The notes: generated by a model not told the origin, from the letters alone. A stretch of 64,000 nt of DNA from Sphingomonas kyeonggiensis (GCF_014196745.1 NZ_JACIEH010000003.1:1178001-1242000); one strand, 5' to 3'. Shown: positions 16,749-26,393, counted from the first letter of the stretch. Program-made: numbers and translations.

Positions 16749-17704
16749 GCGCCATGCTCCGCCAGCCGGGCGCCGATATGGTGCGCATCGCTGTCTTCGA
16801 GCCGCTGCGCGCCGGGCTGCACCACCACGCTGTGGGCGGGCACGTCGTCGAGCAGCCAGACATTGCCGCCGATCGTGCTGCCGCGCCCGATCGTCACCCG
16901 CCCGAGGATGGTCGCGCCGGCATAGACGATCACATCGTCCTCCAGGATCGGGTGCCGGGCGAAACGCTCGCGCGGGCCGGCGGGGGCGAGGCCCAGCGGA
17001 CTGCGGCCGCCCAGGGTGACGTGCTGGTAGAGCCGCACGTTGCGGCCGATGATCGAGGTTTCGCCGATCACCACGCCGGTGCCGTGATCGATGAAGAAGC
17101 TGTGCCCGATCGTCGCACCCGGATGGATGTCGATGCCGGTGCGGGCGTTGGCGAGCTCGGAGACGATGCGCGCGACGATCACCGCGCCCAGCGCGTGCAG
17201 CTCGTGGGCGATGCGGTGATAGCGGATCGCCAATGCGCCGGGATAGGAGACCAAGATCTCGTCGACGCTGCGCGCGGCGGGATCGCCGACGAATGCTGCC
17301 TCGACATCGGCGTCGATCGCGGCGCGGATCTCGGGCAGCGTTGCCGCGAACAGGCGGACGATCGCCTCGGCTTGGTCGGGATCGAAGGGCTGGTCGGACT
17401 CACGCTGCCAGTAATCGAGCTCGTTCCCGATCTCCTGCCCGAGCAGCCGGAACGCCTGGTCGAGATGCTCGGCGACGAAATCATCCTCGCGCGCCGGCCC
17501 GCCGCGGAAACCGCCGAGCCGGGCGGGGAAGAGCGCGGCGGAGAGATGCTCGACCACCTCGGCCAGCACCGCGGGCGAGGGAAAGCGGGTCACCGCGTGG
17601 CGCCCGGCCTGGCGTTCCCGCCAGGCCGAGCGCGCCGCATTGAGCGCGGATACCGCACCGGCGATCTCCGCCGAAAATGGCGACGAGAGAGGAGATGCCG
17701 TCAC
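16745..17704 (-). CDS. epsC: Serine O-acetyltransferase, EpsC type
   Basis: 319 residues, starting at GTG 17704, eight bases after the peroxiredoxin stop. Makes O-acetylserine for cysteine synthesis. The C-terminal left-handed beta-helix shows hexapeptide repeats: GIDIHPGATIGHSFFIDHG, GVVIGETSIIGRNVRLYQHV, GATILGRVTIGRGSTIGGN. The catalytic His-Asp region is HPGATIGHSFFIDHG. The long N-terminal domain (about 1-170) matches the EpsC/large SAT group rather than short CysE. A much longer open frame continues upstream through the peroxiredoxin gene, but that is a shadow. The gene name is by family resemblance. Confidence 0.88.
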   Translation of the reverse strand: MTASPLSSPFSAEIAGAVSALNAARSAWRERQAGRHAVTRFPSPAVLAEVVEHLSAALFPARLGGFRGGPAREDDFVAEHLDQAFRLLGQEIGNELDYWQRESDQPFDPDQAEAIVRLFAATLPEIRAAIDADVEAAFVGDPAARSVDEILVSYPGALAIRYHRIAHELHALGAVIVARIVSELANARTGIDIHPGATIGHSFFIDHGTGVVIGETSIIGRNVRLYQHVTLGGRSPLGLAPAGPRERFARHPILEDDVIVYAGATILGRVTIGRGSTIGGNVWLLDDVPAHSVVVQPGAQRLEDSDAHHIGARLAEHGA

Positions 17705-17712
17705 GGGTTCGC

Positions 17713-18354
17713 TCAATGCGCGATATCGGGCTGCGCGACGGTGCGCAGGTAAGGGGTGTGCTCGGTCCAGCCGGCAGGGAACAGCGCGCGTGCCTCCTCG
17801 GCACCGACCGAAGGGAGGATGATCACGTCCTCGCCCTGCTGCCAGTCGGCGGGGGTGGCGACCTTGTGGTTGTCGGTCAGCTGCAGGCTGTCGATCGTGC
17901 GCAGGATCTCGTCGAAATTGCGCCCGGTCGAGGCCGGATAGGTGAGGGTGAGGCGCACGCGCTTCTGCGGATCGATCACGAAGACGGTGCGCACGGTCAC
18001 CGTGTCCGACGCGTTGGGATGGATCAGGCCGAGCAGCTCCGAGATGCGGCGATCGACATCGGCGAGCAGCGGGAAGTTGAGCGCCGAGCCCTGGGTGCGG
18101 GCGATGTCGTTCGCCCAGTCGAGATGACGGTCGACCGGATCGACCGACAGGCCGATCACCTTCACCCCGCGCTTGTCGAACTCGGGCTTGAGCCGGGCGA
18201 CGGTGCCCAGTTCGGTGGTGCACACCGGCGTGAAGTCGCGCGGGTGCGAGAAGAGCACCACCCAGTCCTTGCCCGCCCAATCATAGAAATTGAGCGTGCC
18301 GAAGGTCGATTCCTGGGTGAAGTCGGGAACGGTATCGAAGAGCTTGAGCGACAT
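17713..18354 (-). CDS. 1-Cys peroxiredoxin (Prx6 family)
   Basis: 213 residues. Reduces hydrogen peroxide and organic peroxides through the peroxidatic Cys45 in HPRDFTPVCTTE, with the conserved Pro and Thr just before it. This is the only cysteine in the protein, so it is a true 1-Cys enzyme needing an external thiol. The C-terminal extension (GEDVIILPSVGAEEARALFP) is the Prx6-type dimer arm. First gene of the prx-epsC-puuD-like operon: peroxide defence joined to cysteine supply. A CCTACT-N5-AGTAGG dyad lies 52 bases upstream of its start. Confidence 0.93.
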   Translation of the reverse strand: MSLKLFDTVPDFTQESTFGTLNFYDWAGKDWVVLFSHPRDFTPVCTTELGTVARLKPEFDKRGVKVIGLSVDPVDRHLDWANDIARTQGSALNFPLLADVDRRISELLGLIHPNASDTVTVRTVFVIDPQKRVRLTLTYPASTGRNFDEILRTIDSLQLTDNHKVATPADWQQGEDVIILPSVGAEEARALFPAGWTEHTPYLRTVAQPDIAH

Positions 18355-18405
18355 CGGGTCACCTTGGGCTGGGAGTATCAGGCCGGTTTCTGGGGACTAG
18401 AATAT

Positions 18406-18422
18406 CCTACTGAATTAGTAGG
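18406..18422. promoter_or_regulatory. Candidate operator of the peroxiredoxin/cysteine operon
   Basis: A perfect inverted repeat CCTACT-GAATT-AGTAGG in an AT-rich patch upstream of the peroxiredoxin gene. Similar short dyads upstream of sulfur genes in proteobacteria are often bound by Rrf2-type or LysR-type regulators. Which protein binds here is not shown; no such regulator gene is in the neighbourhood. Confidence 0.5.
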
Positions 18423-18545
18423 TGAATAAACAAATGCTTCAGTGGGGGCATGGCGAAACTAGGCTGTGGATAGCGTGCCGCCACCACTGGACAGCCGCCG
18501 CACCGGCTGGCTACGGCCCGCCAAATGCCCGTTATTGCTACCGTC

Positions 18546-18725
18546 ATGAATTCGACCACCGGCCAGCCGATCCAGAAGATGAGCTTCGGCCGCATGCCCA
18601 AGCCCTGGGCCTCGTTCAATCTCGAGAGCGGCGAGCTGGTCGCGATCGACCGCGTCGATATCGGCAAGCCCGCGCCGGGCAAGGTGGTGGTACCGGTCCA
18701 TGTCTGGGTCACGCCGAAGAAATAG
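18546..18725 (+). CDS. Small hypothetical protein
   Basis: 59 residues from ATG at 18546 (an in-frame ATG at 18525 is the alternative). Third codon positions are strongly G or C, as in real genes here, and the frame ends just before the LacI gene. The product is basic and lacks membrane segments. No ribosome binding site is obvious and I recognise no domain. The opposing frames look less gene-like. It could be a genuine small gene or the remnant of a larger one. Confidence 0.4.
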   Translation: MNSTTGQPIQKMSFGRMPKPWASFNLESGELVAIDRVDIGKPAPGKVVVPVHVWVTPKK

Positions 18726-18734
18726 CATTCCCGC

Positions 18735-19841
18735 TTATTCGCGGGGCGGCGCCACCGAATCGCGCAGCACCAGATGGTGCGCGACGCTGTCGAAGCTCGG
18801 CGTCTCGGTGCCATGGCCGCGCAGCAGCGTCTCGACCAGGCGCTCGACAGCGCGCGTCGCCATCTGGCCGATCGGCTGGTGGATCGTCGTCAGCGGCGGC
18901 CAGATATAGCCGGTTACCGGCGCATCGTCGAAGCCCACCACGGTGAGGTCGCGGGGCAGGGCCAGGCCCATGCGCTGGGCGGCGAACATCGTGCCGACCG
19001 CCATGTCGTCATTCGCGCAGACGATGGCGGTGGGGCGGTCGGGGCGGTCGAGCAGCGCCTCGGCCAGCTCCACGCCCGATTTGAAGCTGAAGTCCCCGCG
19101 CAGCGCGGTCACCGTGTCCATGCCGATCCCGGCCTCGGCCAGCGCGCGCAGGAAGCCGGTGTGGCGGCGTTCGGCGGCGGGATGCGCCTCGATCCCGAGC
19201 ATGTAACCGAAGCGGCGGTGGCCGGCGGCGATGACGTGCCGGGTTATCTCATAGCCGGCCGCCTCCTCGTCGAAGCTCACGCTGGGGAGCAGCGTGCGCG
19301 CCTCTTCGCTCGGCGAGATGCACACCACCGGGCAGCCCTGCGCGATCAGCCGGCGGGCGAGCGCGGCGTCCGCGGAAAGCGGGGGTGAGAGGATCAGCCC
19401 GGCCGCGCGGCCCGAGGTGAACAGCTCGAGCAGGCGATCGTCGCGATCCTCGTCCTCGATGTGGAGGATGAGCGTCTGCAGCTCGAAGCCGGCCGCCGCC
19501 GCGGCCCTCAGCGCGCCCAGCTCGATCGCGGCGAAATAATGGGAATTGGGCGGCGCATCGCGCGAATTGCAGTTGATCAGCGTGAGCGTCTTGCTCGTCC
19601 GCGTCGCCAGGTTGCGCGCCTGCGGATTGACCCGGTAGTCGAGCGCCTCGACCGCGCGCATCACCCGGTCGCGCATCCGCTCGCTGACATGCGCCTGGTC
19701 GTTGAGTGCCCGCGACACGGTGGCGCGGCCGACGCCGGCGAGCGCCGCGACGTCGTCGATCGTCGGTGGACGACCGAGGCGAACGGCCTCCGAGCCTTGC
19801 GCGCCCGGGATCGGCGAGGATTTGGACGGCGGCGACATCAT
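18735..19841 (-). CDS. LacI family transcriptional regulator
   Basis: About 368 residues from the tandem ATG pair at 19841/19838. DNA-binding head PTIDDVAALAGVGRATVSRALN with hinge helix (YRVNPQARNLATRTS), then a periplasmic-binding-protein-like sensor: LILSPPLSADAALARRLIAQ, AAGHRRFGYMLGIEAHPAAERR, AIVCANDDMAVG, LTVVGFDDAPVTGYIWPPLTTIHQP. A pre-head extension of roughly 25 residues (SPPSKSSPIPGAQGSEAVRL) is unusual, so the true start may be later. No sugar genes are adjacent; it may act on distant TonB receptor genes. Confidence 0.9.
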   Translation of the reverse strand: MMSPPSKSSPIPGAQGSEAVRLGRPPTIDDVAALAGVGRATVSRALNDQAHVSERMRDRVMRAVEALDYRVNPQARNLATRTSKTLTLINCNSRDAPPNSHYFAAIELGALRAAAAAGFELQTLILHIEDEDRDDRLLELFTSGRAAGLILSPPLSADAALARRLIAQGCPVVCISPSEEARTLLPSVSFDEEAAGYEITRHVIAAGHRRFGYMLGIEAHPAAERRHTGFLRALAEAGIGMDTVTALRGDFSFKSGVELAEALLDRPDRPTAIVCANDDMAVGTMFAAQRMGLALPRDLTVVGFDDAPVTGYIWPPLTTIHQPIGQMATRAVERLVETLLRGHGTETPSFDSVAHHLVLRDSVAPPRE

Positions 19842-19896
19842 TGGCCGCGATGCGTGGCACAGGCGCCGCCGAAGCGGCAACCCAAAATGCGCGAGC

Positions 19897-20535
19897 CTAG
19901 GCGGCGGGATCGGGGGCGAAGGCGCGCAGGAATATATCCGCCATCTCTGCGGCTTCGTGGTCGCGTTCGGCCGCCGACAGCGCAAACCCCCAGATCATGC
20001 GCTGCTGCACGCCCAGGCAGAGCGAGGCGAGCACACGTGCCGCGAACAGGGGATCCGCTCGGCGCAGCGTGCCGGCGTCCATCGCGCGCTCGAAGAATGC
20101 CGCGAGCATCTGCTGGGTGGGCAGGGGGGCACGACGGTAGAAGATTTCGCCGATCTCCGGGAAGCGCGCGACTTCGGACGCGATCAGCCGGTGCAGCCGC
20201 AATCCGTCGGGCGAGGAGACCTTGGCGATGAACCCCTTGCAGAACTGGCGCACGGCCGCGTGCACGTCCTCGCCCGGCTTGAGTACGTCGGCGAGCTGGG
20301 CGCGATACTCCTTGGTCGCGTCGTCGAGCACGGCGGCGAACAGCTCTTCCTTGGACGGGAAATAGCTCCACAGCGTTCCCTTGGAGCCGCCCAGCTCGGC
20401 CGAGATCGCCGACATCGACGCGCCGGAATAGCCCTGATCGAGGAACACGCGCTTGGCGATCGCCAGGATCGCCTCGCGGCGTTCCTCCTTGCGCGCCTCC
20501 CGCTTGCCGGGTGCCTTCTCCACTATTTTTGTCAT
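19897..20535 (-). CDS. TetR/AcrR family repressor of the EmrAB-type pump
   Basis: 212 residues. Basic N-tail (KREARKEERREAI), then helix-turn-helix SMSAISAELGGSKGTLWSYFPSKEELF. The C-terminal part (FARVLASLCLGVQQ-like region) resembles the AefR/TetR_C group. Divergent from the pump operon; the 89-base gap contains two matched dyads, one beside each gene start. The expected role is autoregulation plus pump repression relieved by a drug or metabolite. Confidence 0.9.
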   Translation of the reverse strand: MTKIVEKAPGKREARKEERREAILAIAKRVFLDQGYSGASMSAISAELGGSKGTLWSYFPSKEELFAAVLDDATKEYRAQLADVLKPGEDVHAAVRQFCKGFIAKVSSPDGLRLHRLIASEVARFPEIGEIFYRRAPLPTQQMLAAFFERAMDAGTLRRADPLFAARVLASLCLGVQQRMIWGFALSAAERDHEAAEMADIFLRAFAPDPAA

Positions 20536-20537
20536 AA

Positions 20538-20614
20538 CCGTACTATAGGGTACGATTTTGTCTTGACAAGATGCTGCACTGCAACCATCTGCATCGCCGT
20601 ACCAGACAGTACGG
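20538..20614. promoter_or_regulatory. Twin TetR operators flanking the emr promoter
   Basis: Site 1 is CCGTAC-N6-GTACGA (20538-20555), directly upstream of the TetR start. Site 2 is CCGTAC-N6-GTACGG (20597-20614), ten bases before the outer-membrane gene start. Identical arms and spacing, centres 59 bases apart. TTGACA (20563-20568) lies between them as a -35 for the pump operon, with a weak -10 near 20586-20591. This is a strong case for one dimeric repressor controlling both directions. Confidence 0.7.
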
Positions 20615-20624
20615 TATTTAAATC

Positions 20625-22097
20625 ATGACTCGATTCTTTCTACGCCCGTTGCTGCTCACCGCGACCGCCGGGACCGCGCTGCTTTCCGCCTGTGCGCCGG
20701 TGCCGAACCTCGGTGCCCGCCCCGAAGTGCGCGCGGCGACGGCCTATGCCGCCGACCAGTCGCTGGGCACCCAGGCGAACGCCGCAAACTGGCCCGCGAA
20801 CGACTGGTGGAGCGCCTATGACGATACCCAGCTGAGCGGGCTGATCGCCGAGGGCCTGGCTGACTCGCCCGATCTCGCCGCTGCGGCCGCGCGGCTTCGC
20901 TCGGCCCAGGGCTATGCCCAGCAGGCCGGCGCCGCGTTGCTCCCGTCGGTCGGCGTCCAGGCCGGCGCGACCGAGGGCAAGCAGAGCTACAATAACGGCA
21001 TCCCCGCCGCCTTCGTGCCCAAGGGCTGGAACGACAGCGGCCATGTCGATGCGAATCTGAGCTTCGATCTCGACCTGTGGGGCAAGAACCGCGCCTCGCT
21101 CGCCGCCGCCACCTCGGATGCCGAGGCCGCGCGGATCGAGCTCGAGCAGTCGCGCCTCGTCCTCTCGACCAGCATCGCCAGCGCCTATGCGGATCTCGCC
21201 CGCCTTGCCGCGCAGCGAGCCGTCCAGGCCAAGGCGCTCGAACTGCGCACCCAGACGCAGAAGCTGGTCGGTGACCGCGTCACCAACGGCCTCGATACCC
21301 GCGCCGAGCTGAAGCAGGCCGACGCCGCCGTTCCCGCCGCCCGCGCCGATCTCGCCGCGACCGACGAGGCGATCGGCCTCACCCGCAACCGGATTGCCGC
21401 GCTGCTCGGCAAGGGACCGGATCGCGGCCTGGCCATCGCGCTGCCCGCCGGCCCGGCCGAGACGCACGGGCTTCCGGCAGGCGTCACCACCGACCTGATC
21501 GGCCGCCGCCCTGACATCGCCGCCGCCCGCGCCCGGGTCGAAGCCGCGGCCAGCCGCATCAAGGTCGCGCGCGCCGACTTCTACCCTTCGGTCAACATCA
21601 GCGCGCTGATCGGCTTCCAGGCGTTCGGGCTCGACAATCTGTTCAAGAGTGGATCGACCTATGGCTCGGTCGGCCCGGCGGTGAGCCTGCCGATCTTCCG
21701 CGGCGGCGCGCTCGCCGGCCAGTACAAGGGCGCGCGCGCAAGCTTCGACGAAGCGGTCGCCACCTATGACTCGACCGTCACCACGGCCTATCGCGAAGTC
21801 GCCGATGCGGTGACCAGCAAGAACGCGCTGGTCACTCGCCTTTCCGAAAGCCGCCAGGCGCTCAGCGACTCCGAAGCCGCCTATTCGATCGCCCGCCAGC
21901 GCTATGAGGGTGGCCTGTCGACCTTCCTCGACGTGCTGACCGCCGAGCAGGCCGTGCTGCAGAACCGCCAGATCGTCGCCGACCTCGAGGCGCGGGCCTT
22001 CACGCTCGACGTCCAGCTGGTCCGCGCGCTGGGCGGCGGCTTTTCCACCAACACCGCGGCAGCGAACGCCGCTTCCAAGGACTCGACCCATGGCTGA
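20625..22097 (+). CDS. Outer-membrane efflux channel lipoprotein (NodT family)
   Basis: 490 residues. Signal peptide with lipobox ending LLSAC (Cys23). TolC-type double repeat: LIAEGLADSPDLAAAAARLRSAQGYAQ in the first half, and RPDIAAARARVEAAASRIKVARADFYPSVNIS and SRQALSDSEAAYSIARQRYEGGLSTFLDVL in the second. First gene of the EmrAB-type operon, which is the reverse of the RND operon order. The next gene starts eight bases before this stop. Confidence 0.92.
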   Translation: MTRFFLRPLLLTATAGTALLSACAPVPNLGARPEVRAATAYAADQSLGTQANAANWPANDWWSAYDDTQLSGLIAEGLADSPDLAAAAARLRSAQGYAQQAGAALLPSVGVQAGATEGKQSYNNGIPAAFVPKGWNDSGHVDANLSFDLDLWGKNRASLAAATSDAEAARIELEQSRLVLSTSIASAYADLARLAAQRAVQAKALELRTQTQKLVGDRVTNGLDTRAELKQADAAVPAARADLAATDEAIGLTRNRIAALLGKGPDRGLAIALPAGPAETHGLPAGVTTDLIGRRPDIAAARARVEAAASRIKVARADFYPSVNISALIGFQAFGLDNLFKSGSTYGSVGPAVSLPIFRGGALAGQYKGARASFDEAVATYDSTVTTAYREVADAVTSKNALVTRLSESRQALSDSEAAYSIARQRYEGGLSTFLDVLTAEQAVLQNRQIVADLEARAFTLDVQLVRALGGGFSTNTAAANAASKDSTHG

Positions 22098-23241
22098 TGC
22101 CGAACCCAATCTCCATGTCGCGAACACTGCCGCTCCGGAGGCCCCCGCCAAGCCGAGCCTGCGCAGGCGGCTGCTGACCGGCATCGCCGGCGCAGTGCTG
22201 GTCGCCGGTGTCGGCTATGGCGGCTGGTACGCGCTGGTCGGCAGCCACTACATCAGCACCGACAACGCCTATGTCGGCGCCGACACCGCCAGCGTGACGC
22301 CGCTGGTCGCCGCCCAGGTCACGTCGGTTGCGGTGGGGGACACCGCCGCGGTGAAGAAGGGCGACATCCTCGTCCAGCTCGACGACAGCGACGCGCGGAT
22401 CGCGCTCGCCCAGGCCGAGGCCGATCTCGCCAAGGCCCGCCGCCAGTACGGCCAGACCTCGGCCACCAGCGCGGCGCTCGCCGCGCAGGTCCAGGCCCGC
22501 AGCGCCGATATTTCCCGAGCCCGTGCCCAGCTCGTCGCCGCCGAGGCGGACTTCGAGAAGGCGCGGGTGGACCTCGCCCGACGTCAGCGCCTCGCCCCCA
22601 ATGGCGCGGTGTCGGGTGAGGAGCTCACCTCGGCGACCAACGCCTTCTCCTCGGCCAAGGCCAATCTGGAGCTGGCGCGCGCCGGCGTCGCCCAGGCCAA
22701 TTCGACCCGTGGCGCGGCCAGCGGCGAGCTGGCGGCCAACAACGCGCTGATCAGCGGCACCACCGCCAATTCGGCGCCCGAGGTGCTCGCGGCGCAGGCC
22801 AAGGTGGCACAGGCCCAGCTCGACCTGCAGCGCACCGTGATCCGCGCGCCGATCGACGGCGTGGTCACCCGCCGCAACGTCCAGGTCGGCCAGCGTGTCG
22901 CCCCCGGCACCCAGATGATGCTGATCGTCCCGGTCGCCCAGCTCTATGTCGACGCCAACTTCAAGGAAGGCCAGCTGACCCGCGTGAAGGTCGGCCAGCC
23001 GGTCACGCTCAAGTCCGACCTCTATGGCGGCAGCGTCGAATATCACGGCAAGGTCGTCGGCCTGTCGGGCGGCACCGGCTCGTCCTTCGCGCTGATCCCG
23101 GCGCAGAACGCCACGGGCAACTGGATCAAGGTGGTCCAGCGCCTGCCGGTGCGCGTCGCGCTCGATCCGAAGCAGCTCGCCGAGCACCCGCTGCGCGTCG
23201 GCCTTTCCATGGACGCCGAGATCGACGTCTCCAAGAACTGA
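22090..23241 (+). CDS. emrA: EmrA-type membrane-fusion adaptor (HlyD family)
   Basis: 383 residues. Short cytosolic tail, one membrane helix at about 26-50 (LLTGIAGAVLVAGVGYGGWYAL), then HYISTDNAYVGADTASVTPLVA, the EmrA/VceA signature opening the periplasmic part. Long Ala-rich coiled hairpin (about 95-230), second lipoyl half (TVIRAPIDGVVTRRNVQVGQRV) and a C-terminal beta-barrel. Links the MFS pump to the outer-membrane channel. Overlaps the preceding gene by eight bases; the pump gene follows ten bases later. Confidence 0.92.
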   Translation: MADAEPNLHVANTAAPEAPAKPSLRRRLLTGIAGAVLVAGVGYGGWYALVGSHYISTDNAYVGADTASVTPLVAAQVTSVAVGDTAAVKKGDILVQLDDSDARIALAQAEADLAKARRQYGQTSATSAALAAQVQARSADISRARAQLVAAEADFEKARVDLARRQRLAPNGAVSGEELTSATNAFSSAKANLELARAGVAQANSTRGAASGELAANNALISGTTANSAPEVLAAQAKVAQAQLDLQRTVIRAPIDGVVTRRNVQVGQRVAPGTQMMLIVPVAQLYVDANFKEGQLTRVKVGQPVTLKSDLYGGSVEYHGKVVGLSGGTGSSFALIPAQNATGNWIKVVQRLPVRVALDPKQLAEHPLRVGLSMDAEIDVSKN

Positions 23242-23251
23242 GGATCGGGCC

Positions 23252-24781
23252 ATGAACGGCAAGGCCGAGGAAATGGCGCCGCTGAAGGGCGTGTCGCTGA
23301 TCCTTGCGGGCGTGGTGCTCGCGCTCACCAACTTCATGGTGGTGCTCGACACCACCATCGCCAACGTCTCCGTGCCGCACATCGCCGGCAGCCTCGGCAT
23401 CTCGGGCAGCCAGGGGACGTGGATCATCACTTCCTATGCCGTGGCGGAGGCAGTCTGCGTGCCGCTCACCGGCTGGCTCGCCGGCCGCTTCGGCACGGTG
23501 CGCACCTTCACCTTCGGGATGATCGGCTTCGGCGTCTTCTCGGTGCTGTGCGGCCTGTCGAGTTCGCTCGGCATGCTCGTCGCCTGCCGTATCGGCCAGG
23601 GCCTGTGCGGCGGCCCGCTGATGCCGCTCAGTCAGACGCTGCTGATGCGCATCTTCCCGCCCCAGCAGCGCGCCCAGGCGATGGGCGTCTGGGCGATGAC
23701 CACCGTCGTCGCGCCGATCCTCGGCCCGATCCTCGGCGGCACGATCTCGGACAGCTGGTCGTGGCACTGGATCTTCTTCATCAACATCCCCGTCGCCGCG
23801 CTCTGCGCGTTCGGCGCGACGCGCCTGCTCTCGAAGGTCGAGACCCCGACCAGCCAGCTGCGGGTCGACCGGGTGGGCCTGATGCTGATGCTGCTGTGGA
23901 TCGGCGCGCTGCAGATCATGCTCGATCTCGGACGCGAGCATGACTGGTTCAACGATACCACCATCGTGATGCTCGGCGTGATCGCGCTGATCGGCTTCCT
24001 GGTGTTCCTCGCCTGGGAAGGGACCGAGGACCAGCCGATCGTCGATCTGCGGGTGTTCCGCCACCGGGGCTTCACCGTGGCGGTGGCATCCCTGTCCTTC
24101 GCCTTCGCGACCTTCTTCGCCTCGGCGGTGATCATCCCGCAATGGCTGCAGACCAGCATGGGCTACACCGCGACCTATGCCGGCTATGCCACGGCCTTCA
24201 CCGGCGTGGCGGCGGTCATCATGTCGCCGATCGTCGCCAAGCTGAGCACCAAGGCCGATCCGCGCGCGCTGGTCTGCTTCGGCATCCTGTGGCTCGGCTT
24301 CACCTCGCTGCTCCGCGTCCACTGGAACAGCCAGGCCGATTTCTGGAGCCTCGCCTTCCCGCAGCTGCTCCAGGGCATCGGCATGCCCTTCTTCTTCATC
24401 CCGCTGACCACGCTCGCGCTGGGCTCGGTGCGGCCGGAGGAGACGGCATCGGCGGCGGGCGTGATGAGCTTCCTGCGGACGATGGCGGGCGCGATCGGCA
24501 CCTCGATCGCGACCACCGCCTGGGACGACAGCGCCCGGGTGGCGCGCAGCGAGATCACTTCGAAGCTCAACAGCAACGGCACCGTCGATGCGCTGACGGC
24601 CCAGGGCTTCTCGCTCGATCAGGCGCGTGCCACGATCGTCCAGCTGGTCGACAAGGAAGCCTTCGCGCTGGCGACGAGCCACATCTTCCTGCTCTCGGCG
24701 ATCGTCTTCGTGGCTGCCGCGATGATCATCTGGCTGACTCCGCGCCCCACCCGTGCGGTCGGTCCCGGGGCGGCGCACTGA
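23252..24781 (+). CDS. emrB: EmrB-type MFS drug exporter (DHA2, 14 helices)
   Basis: 509 residues with fourteen hydrophobic segments. VLDTTIANVSVPHIAGSLG is the DHA2 motif after TM1; GWLAGRFGTVRTFTF is motif A; GPLMPLSQTLLMRIFPPQQR and APILGPILGGTISDSWSWHW (motif C and its flank) follow. Proton antiport of hydrophobic drugs through the EmrA/OMF channel. Last gene of the operon, convergent with hxlR across a shared hairpin. Confidence 0.93.
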   Translation: MNGKAEEMAPLKGVSLILAGVVLALTNFMVVLDTTIANVSVPHIAGSLGISGSQGTWIITSYAVAEAVCVPLTGWLAGRFGTVRTFTFGMIGFGVFSVLCGLSSSLGMLVACRIGQGLCGGPLMPLSQTLLMRIFPPQQRAQAMGVWAMTTVVAPILGPILGGTISDSWSWHWIFFINIPVAALCAFGATRLLSKVETPTSQLRVDRVGLMLMLLWIGALQIMLDLGREHDWFNDTTIVMLGVIALIGFLVFLAWEGTEDQPIVDLRVFRHRGFTVAVASLSFAFATFFASAVIIPQWLQTSMGYTATYAGYATAFTGVAAVIMSPIVAKLSTKADPRALVCFGILWLGFTSLLRVHWNSQADFWSLAFPQLLQGIGMPFFFIPLTTLALGSVRPEETASAAGVMSFLRTMAGAIGTSIATTAWDDSARVARSEITSKLNSNGTVDALTAQGFSLDQARATIVQLVDKEAFALATSHIFLLSAIVFVAAAMIIWLTPRPTRAVGPGAAH

Positions 24782-24786
24782 AGCAG

Positions 24787-24815
24787 GGCGGCCGCCCTAA
24801 GCCTGGGCGGCCGTC
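24787..24815. terminator. Bidirectional hairpin between emrB and the HxlR gene
   Basis: GGCGGCCGCCC (24787-24797) pairs with 24805-24815 across a seven-base loop, with one wobble pair. It lies between convergent genes and overlaps the last codons of the HxlR gene. No T-runs, so termination strength is uncertain. Confidence 0.5.
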
Positions 24816-25174
24816 CGCGCATCGAATTCCTGGCGCGCGACCTCGACGACCGCGAGATGCTCGAACGTCCAGACGTGCAGCGCCTTGAACGGCCCCTGGA
24901 GTGAACGGCCGAGCGGGGTGATCTCATATTCCACCGCCACCGGCGACAGCGGCAGCACGCGGCGCAGGATGATCCCGTTGCGCTCCAGCCGGCGCAGGCA
25001 CTGGGTCAGTGCCTTCTGGGTCACGCCTTCCAGGAGCCGCTTGATCGCGTTGAAGCGCAGCGGCCCGCCATCCAGCACCGCCAGTACCATCATCGACCAT
25101 TTGTCGGCGATCTGATCGAGCAGCTGCCGGCTCGGGCATTCGGCCGAAAAATGGGCGGGATCGCAGATGGGCAA
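24797..25174 (-). CDS. HxlR family transcriptional regulator
   Basis: 125 residues from a TTG at 25174, chosen because GGAGG lies five bases upstream and because the frame would otherwise run over repeats that look like operators; an ATG at 25219 would give 140 residues. Winged-helix core: CPSRQLLDQIADKWSMMVLAVLDGGPLRFNAIKR, with the family Cys (ICDPAHFSAECPS), then GVTQKALTQCLRRLERNGII. HxlR proteins often sense electrophiles or aldehydes through this Cys. Divergent from an old yellow enzyme gene, its probable target. Confidence 0.87.
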   Translation of the reverse strand: MPICDPAHFSAECPSRQLLDQIADKWSMMVLAVLDGGPLRFNAIKRLLEGVTQKALTQCLRRLERNGIILRRVLPLSPVAVEYEITPLGRSLQGPFKALHVWTFEHLAVVEVARQEFDARTAAQA

Positions 25175-25184
25175 GGTTTCCTCC

Positions 25185-25240
25185 GATATACCTGGGCGAT
25201 TGCAGGTGCGTTCTTGCACCCAGGTTTACATGATATACCT
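25185..25240. promoter_or_regulatory. Paired GATATACCT repeats in the hxlR/OYE control region
   Basis: GATATACCT occurs at 25185-25193 and 25232-25240, 47 bases apart. Between them is an inverted repeat CCTGGG (25191-25196) with CCCAGG (25219-25224) and an inner GGTGC-N6-GCACC. The arrangement over a divergent promoter suggests HxlR binding. Direct evidence for binding is lacking. Confidence 0.5.
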
Positions 25241-25257
25241 AGTTGCGTCCAACCAAC

Positions 25258-26385
<1,128 letters not shown>

Positions 26386-26393
26386 GCTGCGAA

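Noticed and set aside
18735..19985. LacI gene starting at 19985
   Set aside because: The extra 48 residues are Arg/Pro-rich and not conserved-looking; the ATG pair at 19838-19841 is nearer the DNA-binding head.
23126..24778. 550-codon open frame antisense to emrB
   Set aside because: Charged low-complexity product, no motif; shadow of a membrane protein gene.
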